DNA of 64,000 bases from Sphingomonas sp. Leaf34 (GCF_001421805.1 NZ_LMLC01000002.1:1-64000); one strand, 5' to 3'; positions 28,165-37,689 are shown, counted from the stretch's first letter. The notes: generated by a model from the letters alone, not told the origin. Translations and numbers: made by a program.

Positions 28165-28836
28165 GTGACGCAAACCGAAAAACCCGCCCGCCGCTCGCGC
28201 AAGGCCGACCAGCGTGCCGAGACCATGGAACAGATTTTCGACGCGGCAGAGGAACTGTTTTCGAAGCATGGCCTGCATGGCGTCACGTTGAAGGACGTCG
28301 CAAAGCAGGTCGGCGTCCACCACACGCTGCTGAATTACTATTTCAGCGACAAGAAGGCGCTTTTCGACGCGGTCTTCGCGCGACGTGCCGGCGTAACCAG
28401 CGAACGCCGAATGAAGGCGCTAGAGGATTATGAGCGTGCATCGGGCGACGCACCGACCGTCGAAGGTGCGCTCCACGCGTTCCTCGACACCGATCTCGAT
28501 ACCTATATCGAAGGCGGGGAGGGCTGGAAGCATTACGCCAAGCTCGGCGCGCAGGTCGCCAACACACCCGAATGGGGCGCCGACCTGATGGACCAGCATT
28601 TCGATCCGGTCGTTCTCCGGCTGATCGAACTGCTCAAGCGCGCGCTGCCCAATTGCCCCGAGGACCGCATCTTCTGGGGCTATCACTTCGTCACCGGCGC
28701 GCTGATGCTCACTCTCGCCCGCACCGGACGGATCGACAAGCTGTCGGGTGGTCTCTGCCATTCGGACGACTTTCCAGCGGTGAAGGAGGTCATGGCTAAT
28801 TTCATGGCCGCCGGCTTCCGCTCGATCTGCAGCTAG
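28165..28836 (+). CDS. TetR/AcrR family transcriptional regulator
   Basis: The GTG at 28165 gives 223 residues. The open frame runs far upstream across the antisense of the MFS gene, but that part is a shadow. The N-terminal HTH is TMEQIFDAAEELFSKHGLHG and VTLKDVAKQVGVHHTLLNYY, followed by FSDKKALFDAVF and a helical ligand domain. It sits between the MFS-esterase operon and the SDR gene and probably controls both in response to an acyl-CoA or the imported substrate. Confidence 0.9.
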   Translation: MTQTEKPARRSRKADQRAETMEQIFDAAEELFSKHGLHGVTLKDVAKQVGVHHTLLNYYFSDKKALFDAVFARRAGVTSERRMKALEDYERASGDAPTVEGALHAFLDTDLDTYIEGGEGWKHYAKLGAQVANTPEWGADLMDQHFDPVVLRLIELLKRALPNCPEDRIFWGYHFVTGALMLTLARTGRIDKLSGGLCHSDDFPAVKEVMANFMAAGFRSICS

Positions 28837-28865
28837 CGACCACCGACTTAAAGCAAGCGATTGCA

Positions 28866-28909
28866 TCACGCCTCTTATTCGCTATCACGTGAGCGAATAA
28901 GAGGCGTGA
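28866..28909 (+). promoter_or_regulatory. perfect 18-bp inverted repeat before the SDR gene
   Basis: The arm TCACGCCTCTTATTCGCT (28866-28883) is perfectly complementary to 28892-28909 around the 8-base loop ATCACGTG. It ends 11 bases before the SDR ATG, so the 3' arm sits directly beside the ribosome site. No T-run follows, so it is not a standard terminator. It may be a TetR operator or an RNA hairpin that masks the ribosome site. Confidence 0.75.
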
Positions 28910-28920
28910 GAGGATTGGCG

Positions 28921-29790
28921 ATGCTTGAGGGGAAAACCGCGATAGTCACGGGCGCGGGCGGCGGTCTGGGTCGAGCCCATGCACTCTACCTTGCCAGCAA
29001 GGGCGCGAAGATACTGGTGAACGACGTGACCGTGGACGCCGCCGAACGCATCGCGCAAGAAGTGCGCGATAGTGGCGGCACTGCGCTGGCATACGCGGCA
29101 TCCGTCACCGACGATGCGGCGATCGAGGCGATGGTCAGCACGGCGCTCCAAGCGTGGGGGCATATCGACATCCTCGTCAACAACGCTGGCATTCTGCGCG
29201 ACAAGAGCTTTGCCAAGATGACGATTGCCGACTTTCGCACCGTGGTCGACGTCCACCTGATGGGCGCGGCGATCTGCAGCAAGGCCGTCTGGGAGCCCAT
29301 GCGCCAACGTGGTTTCGGCCGGATCGTCATGACGACCTCCTCGTCCGGGCTGTACGGCAATTTCGGACAGGCGAATTATGGTGCGGCGAAGATGGCGCTG
29401 GTCGGCCTGATGCAAACACTGGCGATCGAGGGCGAGAAGTACGGTATCCGCGTCAACTGTCTGGCGCCAACCGCTGCGACGGGCATGACCGAAGGCGTGC
29501 TCGATGCAGCAAGCCTGAAGATGCTTGCACCGGAGCGTGTCTCGCCAGCCCTGCTGGCCCTGGTCGGCGACGACGCTCCCACGCGATCGATCCTGTGCGC
29601 CGGCGCGGGCCATTTCGCCGCTGCGAACATCACGCTCACTCACGGGGCCTACGTCGGGATTGCGGCCAATGCTGGCGAGCAGGTCGTTGCACGTTGGGAT
29701 GAGATCAAGGATCGGGATCAGGAAATTGTCCCCACGTACGGGTTCGTACAGGCAGAACGTGAGGTTGAGGCAGCGAAAGCGGTCGGATGA
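28921..29790 (+). CDS. SDR oxidoreductase, (3R)-hydroxyacyl-CoA dehydrogenase-like
   Basis: 289 residues from the ATG at 28921. Features are the Rossmann TGAGGGLGRAHAL, NNAGILRDKSFAKM, the catalytic Ser in TTSSSGLYGNFGQ and YGAAKMALVG (YxxxK). NNAGILRD and GGGLGRAHAL are typical of the dehydrogenase part of peroxisomal multifunctional enzyme type 2. It likely oxidises a hydroxyacyl-CoA in beta-oxidation of the substrate taken up by this cluster. Its stop codon overlaps the first bases of repeat copy E. Confidence 0.9.
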   Translation: MLEGKTAIVTGAGGGLGRAHALYLASKGAKILVNDVTVDAAERIAQEVRDSGGTALAYAASVTDDAAIEAMVSTALQAWGHIDILVNNAGILRDKSFAKMTIADFRTVVDVHLMGAAICSKAVWEPMRQRGFGRIVMTTSSSGLYGNFGQANYGAAKMALVGLMQTLAIEGEKYGIRVNCLAPTAATGMTEGVLDAASLKMLAPERVSPALLALVGDDAPTRSILCAGAGHFAAANITLTHGAYVGIAANAGEQVVARWDEIKDRDQEIVPTYGFVQAEREVEAAKAVG

Positions 29791-29846
29791 ACAAACGTCC
29801 GATACTGGGCAGCCTCAGATACGCAACGAGCGTCCGGAACTGGGTC
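29787..29846 (+). repeat. 60-nt dispersed repeat element, copy E
   Basis: This is the clearest two-part copy. Half 1 is ACGTCCGATACTGGGCAG and half 2 is GCGTCCGGAACTGGGTC, exactly 35 nt later. It begins inside the SDR stop codon (ATGA). Confidence 0.85.
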
Positions 29847-29944
29847 GTCGCTGACGAGGATTTTTCAACGGTCTTTCGCGGCGATGGTCTCAGCTACCCG
29901 CCCACCGAAGTAATCAAATAGACGATGCATTTTACTATTTAAGG

Positions 29945-31390
29945 CTAAAGGGCAGTGATCCAGCGCTCAAGCTGACCGGTATTACGCATATCACCCGTGT
30001 AAACATGTACCGGCCTGGCGGGGACGTTCGAGCCGCGTTTTCTGCCGCGATACACCTTCATCGGAATGACGGCCCGGGCAAAGCCGCTAGGCAGAGCGAC
30101 TTGCCGTACGTCCATATACAGCGAGTCAGCGCTCGTCTCCTGCCCGACATGAATGCCGCCTAACGCGGTCCATAGATCGACCGCATCAAGGCATGCCGAT
30201 CCGCATCCCCAGTCCGTCAGCACGAATACGCGCGCCTTCAGCACGGGATTCGTGCCAGCTGCCGCTGGCTTTGCTTCGTCGGCATCCACTTCACGCCAGA
30301 GCGACTGCCTGAGGGCACGGGCAGATGTCATGCCCTTCGCTGTACGAGCAGCCCAGTCTTTTGCCGCCTGCGAGACATCGGCGGAATTCTGCCAGGCGGT
30401 ACGATAGCCTTCGAGCGTGGCGATGTTTCCAGCCGAAGCGCGCCAGTCGACGCCTTCTGATCCTGATGGAAGCGCATTCACTGCAGCCTGGCCCCAGAGG
30501 ATAGCCGCAATCTGATGCGACCAGTCGGACGATCCACCGCCATTGCCTCGAAGGTCGAGCACGATGCGCGGCGCCGCTGCGATCGCGATGGCGTCCTTCG
30601 CCATCGATTTGATGATTGGCGTTAGGGACTTGGCATCAGCGCTGTCGGGGTCGCCGTTGAAGCCGGGGAGCGAGAACCAGCGCGTACCGTCAGCAAACGT
30701 TCGAGCCGCGAACTCCGGACGCGCCCGCGGTGCAGTAGCGGCAAAACGTGCGTCGAAGTCTGCATCAGGCAGATCGCGCCAGCTGAGCGTCGCGTACTTG
30801 AGCTTACCGTCGACCTTGAAGCGGCAGCGGACTGGACGCTTGATGTAAGGGTTGGCAGCGTCGAGGAACAACCGACCACCATTGGTCGCTCGTTGGCTGA
30901 CAAGTTCCCACCTGCCTCGGAAAGCGCCGACGTTGCGGGCAGCCAGGCGTTGGGCATCAATGCCATCGCAGCTTACGAGCACTGCACCGAGCGGTAGGGG
31001 GGCGTCATGCGCTCGGGTCATCACGACCTGACGTCCGGTGCCGTCAAAGCCGGTCAGGAAACCGGGCCAGCGGATCGGCAGGGCGGCTGGCTGGTTGAGG
31101 TCGAGCGCGACATGCCCATCGTTGAAGCTCGCCACATAACCGCGCATCGCCCACAGATATCCCGGGTAGTCTCGGACGGTAGCAGCGCGACGCAAGGCTG
31201 AAGCCAGCCCTGCATCGTTGCGACGCGCAAAGCCGGGGTCGAGTTTGTTGTAGGGGCCAGGGTGATTGTCGGCGATCTGGTCGTGATAAGCCTTGGCGTC
31301 CGTCCGCAGAATCGCTGCCCAGTCGCGAGGTACGTTGGTCGCACCGATCAGCAGAACCGCCGCTGGTATGGCAAGGAACGACAGGTTCAT
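29945..31390 (-). CDS. exported S41-like peptidase
   Basis: The 481-residue product has a short signal sequence (FLAIPAAVLLIGATNVP). Core motifs are WFSLPGFNGD, RIVLDLRGNGGGSSDW and VFVLTDWGCGSACLDAVDL, where the Ser of GSA is the likely nucleophile. The start overlaps the stop of the DUF5694 gene (ATGA). It is a divergent S41 member; the substrate is unknown. Confidence 0.85.
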   Translation of the reverse strand: MNLSFLAIPAAVLLIGATNVPRDWAAILRTDAKAYHDQIADNHPGPYNKLDPGFARRNDAGLASALRRAATVRDYPGYLWAMRGYVASFNDGHVALDLNQPAALPIRWPGFLTGFDGTGRQVVMTRAHDAPLPLGAVLVSCDGIDAQRLAARNVGAFRGRWELVSQRATNGGRLFLDAANPYIKRPVRCRFKVDGKLKYATLSWRDLPDADFDARFAATAPRARPEFAARTFADGTRWFSLPGFNGDPDSADAKSLTPIIKSMAKDAIAIAAAPRIVLDLRGNGGGSSDWSHQIAAILWGQAAVNALPSGSEGVDWRASAGNIATLEGYRTAWQNSADVSQAAKDWAARTAKGMTSARALRQSLWREVDADEAKPAAAGTNPVLKARVFVLTDWGCGSACLDAVDLWTALGGIHVGQETSADSLYMDVRQVALPSGFARAVIPMKVYRGRKRGSNVPARPVHVYTGDMRNTGQLERWITAL

Positions 31391-32223
31391 CTCGGCGCCG
31401 CCAGTTTGCTCGCTGCCTTCTCAAGATAGGGCCTGACATCAACCGAACTGTAGCCCGGCGTCGTCGAGGCGAAGTGTCGCAACCAGTACCCGTGACCAGC
31501 TCCATACACGACAAGGATGCGATCGCCAGGTTTGGCCACATTGATGAGCTTTGCAAAGATCTTCGCATTGCGGAGGTACCACATGGCATTTAGATCTGCG
31601 CCAGGTTGCTCCTTATCGTCGCCAATTCGCAGCAGGGAGTAGTACGAGTCTTGGCCACCCATGGGCGTGGAGGGGTCGTTATAGCGGATTAGCATCCGAG
31701 GTATGCTGGTGGTTGCCTGCTCAGCCTCAAACTTCCGGGCAGACGCTTGGACCGTCGCAAAGGCGGCATCGAGATAGGCTTGCTGCCCATGGGCTTTTGC
31801 ATAAGCTTCGACCCGGTCGATCGGGAAATAGTCCGGTTCGCCCTTGTCGGGTTGCTCGTCGATACCCTGAACGGACCGAAGGCCGGCGCGCTCAGCGATG
31901 CGGTAGCCGATTTGGGTTGTCTCGTCCCGATCGGTCTTGAGCACACTTGGAGAGAACCTTGCGAAGTCCGTCACATTGTAGGTCGGGCCGGGACGTTGCG
32001 CCTCAACCATGACCCGTGTTGGTTTAAACTCAGCAATGGCATCGGCCAGTGCTTCCAGTTCGCGCTGGCGCTGCGGCGTGGTGACATCGTCGACGTGGGC
32101 ATTCACTTTGTCACGACCAGGGTTGCCGAAATGATAGCTACCTAGCACCATCACTTGGACAGGTTGCTGTGGTGCAGCGCTGACAGCAGGCGTTACTGCC
32201 GCAGCGAGTATAGGTAGCAGCAT
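31387..32223 (-). CDS. DUF5694-like exported protein (TraB/Tiki-like)
   Basis: The 278-residue product follows an AAGGAG ribosome site and has a signal peptide (ILAAAVTPAVSAAP). VMVLGSYHFGNPGRD near the N-terminus and ILVVYGAGHGYWL near the end carry the paired GxxH-type motifs of the TraB/Tiki/EreA superfamily, suggesting a metal-dependent hydrolase. It is translationally coupled to the S41-like peptidase, an association worth noting. Confidence 0.8.
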   Translation of the reverse strand: MLLPILAAAVTPAVSAAPQQPVQVMVLGSYHFGNPGRDKVNAHVDDVTTPQRQRELEALADAIAEFKPTRVMVEAQRPGPTYNVTDFARFSPSVLKTDRDETTQIGYRIAERAGLRSVQGIDEQPDKGEPDYFPIDRVEAYAKAHGQQAYLDAAFATVQASARKFEAEQATTSIPRMLIRYNDPSTPMGGQDSYYSLLRIGDDKEQPGADLNAMWYLRNAKIFAKLINVAKPGDRILVVYGAGHGYWLRHFASTTPGYSSVDVRPYLEKAASKLAAPR

Positions 32224-32418
32224 GCGGCAGGTCTCCTTGGTGTGGTGCTAAGACAATACACGTCGAATGGCAGCTGTCTATCTGGATTTGCGGCGTTGGA
32301 CGCCAAGCTAACAGAGGTTGATCCGGTCAACCGAAACGCGCGTCAGATCGCTTGCAAAATGCAGCGAGCAGTCCGTTGAAGGCGAGGGAATGTCGGCGGC
32401 ACCGCCTCTGTTCCCGAC

Positions 32419-32478
32419 ATGAATGAAGGTCTGAAGTTGGGAGGTGCGCAGGGTGCTAGGAATGACCGGTTATGGGTC
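32419..32478 (+). repeat. 60-nt dispersed repeat element, copy F
   Basis: It starts ATGAATGAAGGTCTGAAG and TTGGGAGGTG, and ends GAATGACCGGTTATGGGTC at 60 nt. It lies in the 365-bp gap 32224-32588 between divergent genes; no other feature is evident there. Confidence 0.8.
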
Positions 32479-32588
32479 GTAGCGGTTGAAGGCCAGACGA
32501 TCCGCACCCCGCCCACCTGGCGCCATTCACTTAGTGCGCCGGCGTAGTCATAAGCGGACAATCGTTCATAACCGGATCCCGCGTACGT

Positions 32589-33671
32589 ATGTCTCTTATT
32601 AATCGGTTCGAACTCTCAGTGCCCTTGATCCAGGCGCCGATGGCGGGCGTCGCCACACCATCGCTGGCGGCAGCGGTATCCGAGGCGGGAGCGTTGGGAT
32701 CGATCGGAGTAGGCGCGACCGACGCCACCGGCGCACGGGCGATGATCGAGGAGGTGCGCAGCCGCACGACCCGCGCGTTCAACGTCTTCGTCCACGCTGG
32801 CGCAAAGGCCGATCTGTCGCGGGAAGCGCAATGGCTGGATTGGCTTGCCCCGCTGTTCGCCGAGTACGGCGCACAACCCCCGACGGCACTCAGGACCATC
32901 TACAAGAGCTTCGCAGATGATCCCGACATGGTGGCGGTACTGCTCGACCTCGCGCCGCCAGTGGTCAGCTTCCACTTCGGGTTGCCGTCCGCCGACGTGC
33001 TCTCGGCGTTGCGAGCGCGCGGTATCTATCTCATGGCGACCGCAACCAGCCTCGACGAAGCACACGCGATCGAGGCCGCCGGGATCGATGCGGTGGTCGC
33101 GCAAGGGATCGAGGCTGGCGGGCATCGGGGTGTCTTCGACCCCATCGCGCCTGACGACGCGCTCGGCGTATTCGCGCTGACCCGGCTCCTGGTGCGCAAG
33201 AACAACCTACCAATCATCGCTGCTGGCGGGATAATGGACGGCGCCGGCATCGCCGCGGCGCTCGACCTGGGCGCATCGGCAGCGCAACTGGGAACTGCCT
33301 TTGTCGCGTGCCCGGAGTCGGCCGCAGACGATGCATACCGGGCGGCCCTCACCGGTGAGGGCGCTTACCACACCGTCCTCACTTCGCTAATTTCTGGTCG
33401 ACCCGCGCGTGCGCTGGCCAACCGGTTCACGGCTCTGAGTCAGTCGGTCAATGAACGCCGACCGCCTGATTATCCTATAGCCTATGATGCGGGGAAGGCC
33501 TTGCACGCGGCTGCCAAGGCGCAAGGCGAATACGGTTTCGGGGCGCAATGGGCAGGGCAGGGTGCGCCACTGTCTCGTGCCATGCCGGCAGCAGCCTTGG
33601 TCGGGGCGCTGCGAGAGGAACTGGAATTGCGACAGATTAAAGGCTTGGTTGAGCGTTGCGACGTTCTTTGA
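32589..33671 (+). CDS. nitronate monooxygenase family flavoprotein
   Basis: The 360-residue TIM-barrel FMN enzyme has PLIQAPMAGVATP at the N-terminus, the phosphate-binding AAGGIMDGAGIAAAL and LGASAAQLGTAFVACPES, and the catalytic-His segment QGIEAGGHRG, as in class I nitronate monooxygenases. It oxidises alkyl nitronates such as propionate-3-nitronate. It is monocistronic, flanked by repeat copies F and G. Confidence 0.92.
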   Translation: MSLINRFELSVPLIQAPMAGVATPSLAAAVSEAGALGSIGVGATDATGARAMIEEVRSRTTRAFNVFVHAGAKADLSREAQWLDWLAPLFAEYGAQPPTALRTIYKSFADDPDMVAVLLDLAPPVVSFHFGLPSADVLSALRARGIYLMATATSLDEAHAIEAAGIDAVVAQGIEAGGHRGVFDPIAPDDALGVFALTRLLVRKNNLPIIAAGGIMDGAGIAAALDLGASAAQLGTAFVACPESAADDAYRAALTGEGAYHTVLTSLISGRPARALANRFTALSQSVNERRPPDYPIAYDAGKALHAAAKAQGEYGFGAQWAGQGAPLSRAMPAAALVGALREELELRQIKGLVERCDVL

Positions 33672-33746
33672 TCGGACTAGCCGTTTCTCCACTTGAAGCC
33701 GTATAACCAGACCCTCCAGCGTACTGAATGCAGCCTCAAAATAGTG

Positions 33747-33806
33747 ATGAACCAACGTCCGAAGGTGGGAAGCGAGTTAAGTGGCGCAGGCGTCCATATA
33801 TGGGTC
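33747..33806 (+). repeat. 60-nt dispersed repeat element, copy G
   Basis: Half 1 is ACGTCCGAAGGTGGGAAG and half 2 is GCGTCCATATATGGGTC, with 35-nt spacing and 60 nt total. It is between convergent genes. Confidence 0.8.
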
Positions 33807-33936
33807 AGCAAACCCAGTCTGCCTCAAGCCAGAACTTGGTTATGCCGGTAGCAGCGCGTTGGCAAAATTTTCACATGGTCGGCTTTCCTTGAGGGCCATT
33901 CGCTTGAGCCTAAATACCTTCCGTTCGATGATTTGA

Positions 33937-34740
33937 TTATTTGGGAGGCATCAGTCGACCTAAATTTGCCACCAGGAGCGCGAGGACCACTGCGCCGCCG
34001 ACGACCTCTATAACGGAGAACAGCCAGAAGTCCGGCCATGGCCCTCCGCCCGCCGCGACGAACTGATGAGGATCGCTCGGCAGGAAGCGGACTGGTATCC
34101 GTGACCCGACGGGAAACTTTTGCATCGCATCGCAGCCGAGCAGAGAACCACTGAACACCGTGCCAAGTCTCTCAAACTGGTATTCGACTAAACACTTGCC
34201 CTTGTCGCGGTCGTCCGAACGGCTGACCGTCGCCAGCACGGTTTCTCCTTTCTCAATCACTTGAAGCCTCCTCGCGTGGCGATCCAGCACAATCCCTCCC
34301 GAGACGAGGCCGACCACGAGGAAGATGGTCGGCAGCAAGGCCACTTGAGGGATGCGTCGTCGTTCGGGACGCCAGCCTAGGTCGTGCCGAAGATGATCGC
34401 GATATCGACTGACGAACGGTCGCATGGGGATGCGCACGGCTAGAAAGTTGAGCACCAACATCACGCAGAACGCTGGAATGACGGCATAGTAGGCCCAAAT
34501 TCCCAGTCCCCCGAACAGAAACTCCCAACCCGTAATCAGGCACGCCATGCCCAAAACAGCAAAACTTGCCGTCTGTGCGACTTTTGCGATCGACTGCTGC
34601 TTTAATACGGCGCTCTCGAAGTCAGAGCGAGGCACCGCGACGCGCTCGCGAGAACCCGGCGGAGCGAAGTAGATCAGATCGTCCTCCTTCTGGAAGTTCC
34701 GGGTAAAGGCGTTGCCGAGGTGGTCCGAGGCGTATGGCAA
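33937..34740 (-). CDS. membrane protein with DUF3592-like domain
   Basis: The 267-residue product starts at a TTG (34740) with a weak site. Four hydrophobic spans (AVLGMACLITGWEFLFGG, AYYAVIPAFCVMLVLNFL, VALLPTIFLVVGLVSGG, FSVIEVVGGAVVLALLV) surround an extracytoplasmic segment. There, KGETVLATVSRSDDR, CLVEYQFERLG and VGSRIPVRFLPSDPHQF match the DUF3592 beta pattern. The function is unknown. Confidence 0.75.
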   Translation of the reverse strand: MPYASDHLGNAFTRNFQKEDDLIYFAPPGSRERVAVPRSDFESAVLKQQSIAKVAQTASFAVLGMACLITGWEFLFGGLGIWAYYAVIPAFCVMLVLNFLAVRIPMRPFVSRYRDHLRHDLGWRPERRRIPQVALLPTIFLVVGLVSGGIVLDRHARRLQVIEKGETVLATVSRSDDRDKGKCLVEYQFERLGTVFSGSLLGCDAMQKFPVGSRIPVRFLPSDPHQFVAAGGGPWPDFWLFSVIEVVGGAVVLALLVANLGRLMPPK

Positions 34741-35008
34741 TGTTCTGGTTCCATTTACGATCTGGCCGTTCCGCTCGAACGAGCTGCGCCCTTTTCTGTA
34801 AACTCATCCCAAAGAAAAAGCCGCAACCGTCGTCTGGCGAGCAAGTTTTCAAAAGCCGTCCAGTTCCTTGCCTCACTATCGAGTTTAGATAAAACCCGAG
34901 CATTCTTGAAACCCGTCCAACACCAATATTTTGGGAATGCCCAAGCGCCCCTGCACAGCCAACTCGATCGCCCATTGACGTTGCTGACGTAGCGAGGCTG
35001 ATAGCCGC

Positions 35009-36106
35009 GTGAGCATCGGTCCCATGTCCCTCATCCTCGGCTTGTTCGAGGCGCAAATGTTGGTGCTGGCGGCTGCTATCACAATTGGGGGAAACGGGAT
35101 TGCGCCACGCTTTCTCGGTGCGTTGCTAATCGTCCTCTGCGGTATGCTGACGCCGTTCGCTATCGGTTATGCAGGTTTCTACGATCGCTGGCCGTGGCTT
35201 TCGTTCGCACCGTTCGCCGTTCCCCTGGCGATGGGGCCGCTGCTGTACGCGCACCTGAACGCCTTGATCTTCGATCGACCGATACCGCGTTGGCACGCCT
35301 CATTGCCCGTGGTCCAGTTCGCCTATCAAGCCATCGCCTTCTGCTTGCCACTCGATCTGCGGGGAGCGTTCGACCGGGAGGTTCAACGCCCTTGGCTCGA
35401 TCCGATCCTGGCGGCGCTGCTGCTCGCGTCGATGATCGGATATGCTATCGCTGGGCTCCGCGCCCTGCGCCGCCATCGAGGCTGGTTACTGGCGCGCCGA
35501 TCAGACCTCGCCGCGTCAAGGCGCGTGCAAGCGGTGCTAGTCGCCTATGCCGCGATCGTGACAGTGCGAACGGGGTACCTGATCGCAGATGCATTGATCG
35601 CTCCGCTATCCTACTTCGATATGTTCGGCTTCTATGTCGTGCTGGCAGTCGTCGGCGATTACTTGGCGATCGAGGGCTGGCGGCAGGCGGACGCCCGGCC
35701 GCAGCCGATCGTGGAACCGATCGAGCGCGACTGGCGGCCGATCGCGGCCGGGTGGATGGACCGGATCGAAGCGCATGGATGGTGGCGCGATCCGGGCCTC
35801 GATCTTGCCGAGCTGGCCCGCAGGCTGGGGACCAACACCGCCTATCTGTCCCGCGGCCTCAATGAGGGGCTGGGGCTGGGGTTCGCCGAAGCGATCAACG
35901 GGCTGCGCGTCGAGCATGTCGCCGCCCGCCTGCGGGGCGGCACCGATGGCGATATCCTGACGCTCGCGATCGATGCCGGCTTCGGATCGAAGGCGACCTT
36001 CAACCGCGTCTTCAAGGAGCGGTTCGGCGTCACGCCTTCGACCTATCGTCGCGTCTCAACTGACAAAAATGCCGCGGAACGCCCGAATTTGCAGCGCACC
36101 ACCTGA
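35009..36106 (+). CDS. AraC family regulator with N-terminal membrane domain
   Basis: The 365-residue protein has seven hydrophobic segments in residues 1-225 and a C-terminal AraC DNA-binding domain: LDLAELARRLGTNTAYLSRG, then DILTLAIDAGFGSKATFNRV and FKERFGVTPSTYRR. It starts GTG 35009 or ATG 35024. The S41 protease gene follows 45 bases later on the same strand and may be its target. Membrane-anchored AraC proteins are thought to sense envelope or extracellular cues. Confidence 0.9.
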   Translation: MSIGPMSLILGLFEAQMLVLAAAITIGGNGIAPRFLGALLIVLCGMLTPFAIGYAGFYDRWPWLSFAPFAVPLAMGPLLYAHLNALIFDRPIPRWHASLPVVQFAYQAIAFCLPLDLRGAFDREVQRPWLDPILAALLLASMIGYAIAGLRALRRHRGWLLARRSDLAASRRVQAVLVAYAAIVTVRTGYLIADALIAPLSYFDMFGFYVVLAVVGDYLAIEGWRQADARPQPIVEPIERDWRPIAAGWMDRIEAHGWWRDPGLDLAELARRLGTNTAYLSRGLNEGLGLGFAEAINGLRVEHVAARLRGGTDGDILTLAIDAGFGSKATFNRVFKERFGVTPSTYRRVSTDKNAAERPNLQRTT

Positions 36107-36151
36107 CCGGCATCGGCATCGCCTCGGGGCACATCCGCTCGGAGCAAGACC

Positions 36152-37630
36152 ATGATACATCTCGATCGCCGGCACCTTATGACGGGAGCGTCGGGCCTAG
36201 TTGCAGCCGCGTTTCTGCCCGCTCCCGCCAAGGCGAACGATACGCTGCTGTCACCCGTGGCTATGCGATCAGATATCGCCATCCTGTGCGACGCCTATGC
36301 CAACCTGCATCCCGGCCTCTATCGCTATCTGACCCCGGCAAACTTCCAGCGCCAGCGCCAGTGCCTCGATCGCTTCGCCGCGACGCCCCATACTTTGGGA
36401 GACTTCTACTTGGCGCTGTCGGCGTTTACCGCAAGCGTCCGGTGCGGTCATAGCTTTCCTAATCCCGCCAACCAGACTCCGGGCGTCGCGTCGGCACTGT
36501 TCGGCAAGCCCGATCGCTTACCGTTCGCCTTCAGATGGCTGGACCGGCACATGATCGTCACCGCCGATCTCGGCAGCGGGCATCATCTGCCTATCGGAAG
36601 CGAGGTCATTGCGATCGACGGTATCAGCGCACGCGACATGCTGGCGAGAATGCTGCCTTATGCCCGCACGGACGGCAGCAACGATGCGCGGAAGGTCGCC
36701 GACCTCGGCATACCCGGCGATGCCGATGAGCCGACATTCGACGTGCTCCGGGCGCTGCTGTTCCCATCGTCCGGCCCCTCGGCCCGTGTCATGGTGCGGA
36801 TCTCCGGCAGAGGCGAAACGATCGTTTGCCCCTTGATGACGGCCGCAGCGCGCAACGGGGCGTTGCGCCATCCTTCCAAGGATTCCCCCTATGGCTGGAC
36901 GTTCGGGGTGCGCGGCCAGGTCGGCATCATGACCATGCCGACCTGGGCGGTTTTCCATGAAAAATGGGATTGGCGGGGCTTCATCGACACCAGTCTGGAT
37001 ACCGCGGTCGATCGCCAGCTATCGGGCATTGTCATCGACGTGCGCGACAACGGGGGCGGACTCGATTGCGGGGCGGCGATCATTGCTCGCCTGATCGAAG
37101 CGCCGCTACCCGCCGACAGCTATTCCCGCCATGTACGCTACCGCAAGATACCCGACCGGCTGGCTCCCTACCTCAAGACCTGGGACCGCAGTTTCAAAGA
37201 TTGGGGAGCGTCGGCGATTGGTCCCGACGCGGCCGGCTTCTACACTCTGACCCGTCCCGGCGACGCCTCCGACACCGACACTATCCAGCCCAAGGGTCGC
37301 CGATTCGCCGGCAGGGTCGCCGTTCTCGTCGGCCCGAAGAACGCTTCGGCCACCTTCGGTTTCGCAGGCCTCATGCAGCGTCAGCGGCTGGGAACGCTGG
37401 TTGGCGAGCAGACCGGCGGCAACCGCCGTGGCATTAACGGCGGTGCCTTTTTCTTCATCGGGTTGCCGGCATCAGGCGTCGAGGTCGATCTGCCGCTGAT
37501 CGCCTATTGGCCTAAGACACCGCAGCCGGATGCCGGAATCATGCCCGATATCACCGTGTCGGCCCGGATTGCCGATATTCAAGCCGAACGGGATACCGCG
37601 CTGACGCGGGCGGTCGTCGTGGTAAGCTGA
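36152..37630 (+). CDS. exported S41 family peptidase
   Basis: 492 residues; ATG with GGAG upstream. The N-terminus DRRHLMTGASGLVAAAF is Tat-like (RR then hydrophobic, cleavage near PAKA). The protease core has VGIMTMPTWAVF, SGIVIDVRDNGGG and VAVLVGPKNASATFGFAGLM, with the Ser of NAS as likely nucleophile. It is linked to the membrane AraC regulator. This is the third S41-type enzyme in 20 kb. Confidence 0.9.
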   Translation: MIHLDRRHLMTGASGLVAAAFLPAPAKANDTLLSPVAMRSDIAILCDAYANLHPGLYRYLTPANFQRQRQCLDRFAATPHTLGDFYLALSAFTASVRCGHSFPNPANQTPGVASALFGKPDRLPFAFRWLDRHMIVTADLGSGHHLPIGSEVIAIDGISARDMLARMLPYARTDGSNDARKVADLGIPGDADEPTFDVLRALLFPSSGPSARVMVRISGRGETIVCPLMTAAARNGALRHPSKDSPYGWTFGVRGQVGIMTMPTWAVFHEKWDWRGFIDTSLDTAVDRQLSGIVIDVRDNGGGLDCGAAIIARLIEAPLPADSYSRHVRYRKIPDRLAPYLKTWDRSFKDWGASAIGPDAAGFYTLTRPGDASDTDTIQPKGRRFAGRVAVLVGPKNASATFGFAGLMQRQRLGTLVGEQTGGNRRGINGGAFFFIGLPASGVEVDLPLIAYWPKTPQPDAGIMPDITVSARIADIQAERDTALTRAVVVVS

Positions 37631-37689
37631 ACGATCAGCCCTCCCAATTGGGATCCAGACCGTCCGAAAACGGCATTCTGGCCGTGGAC

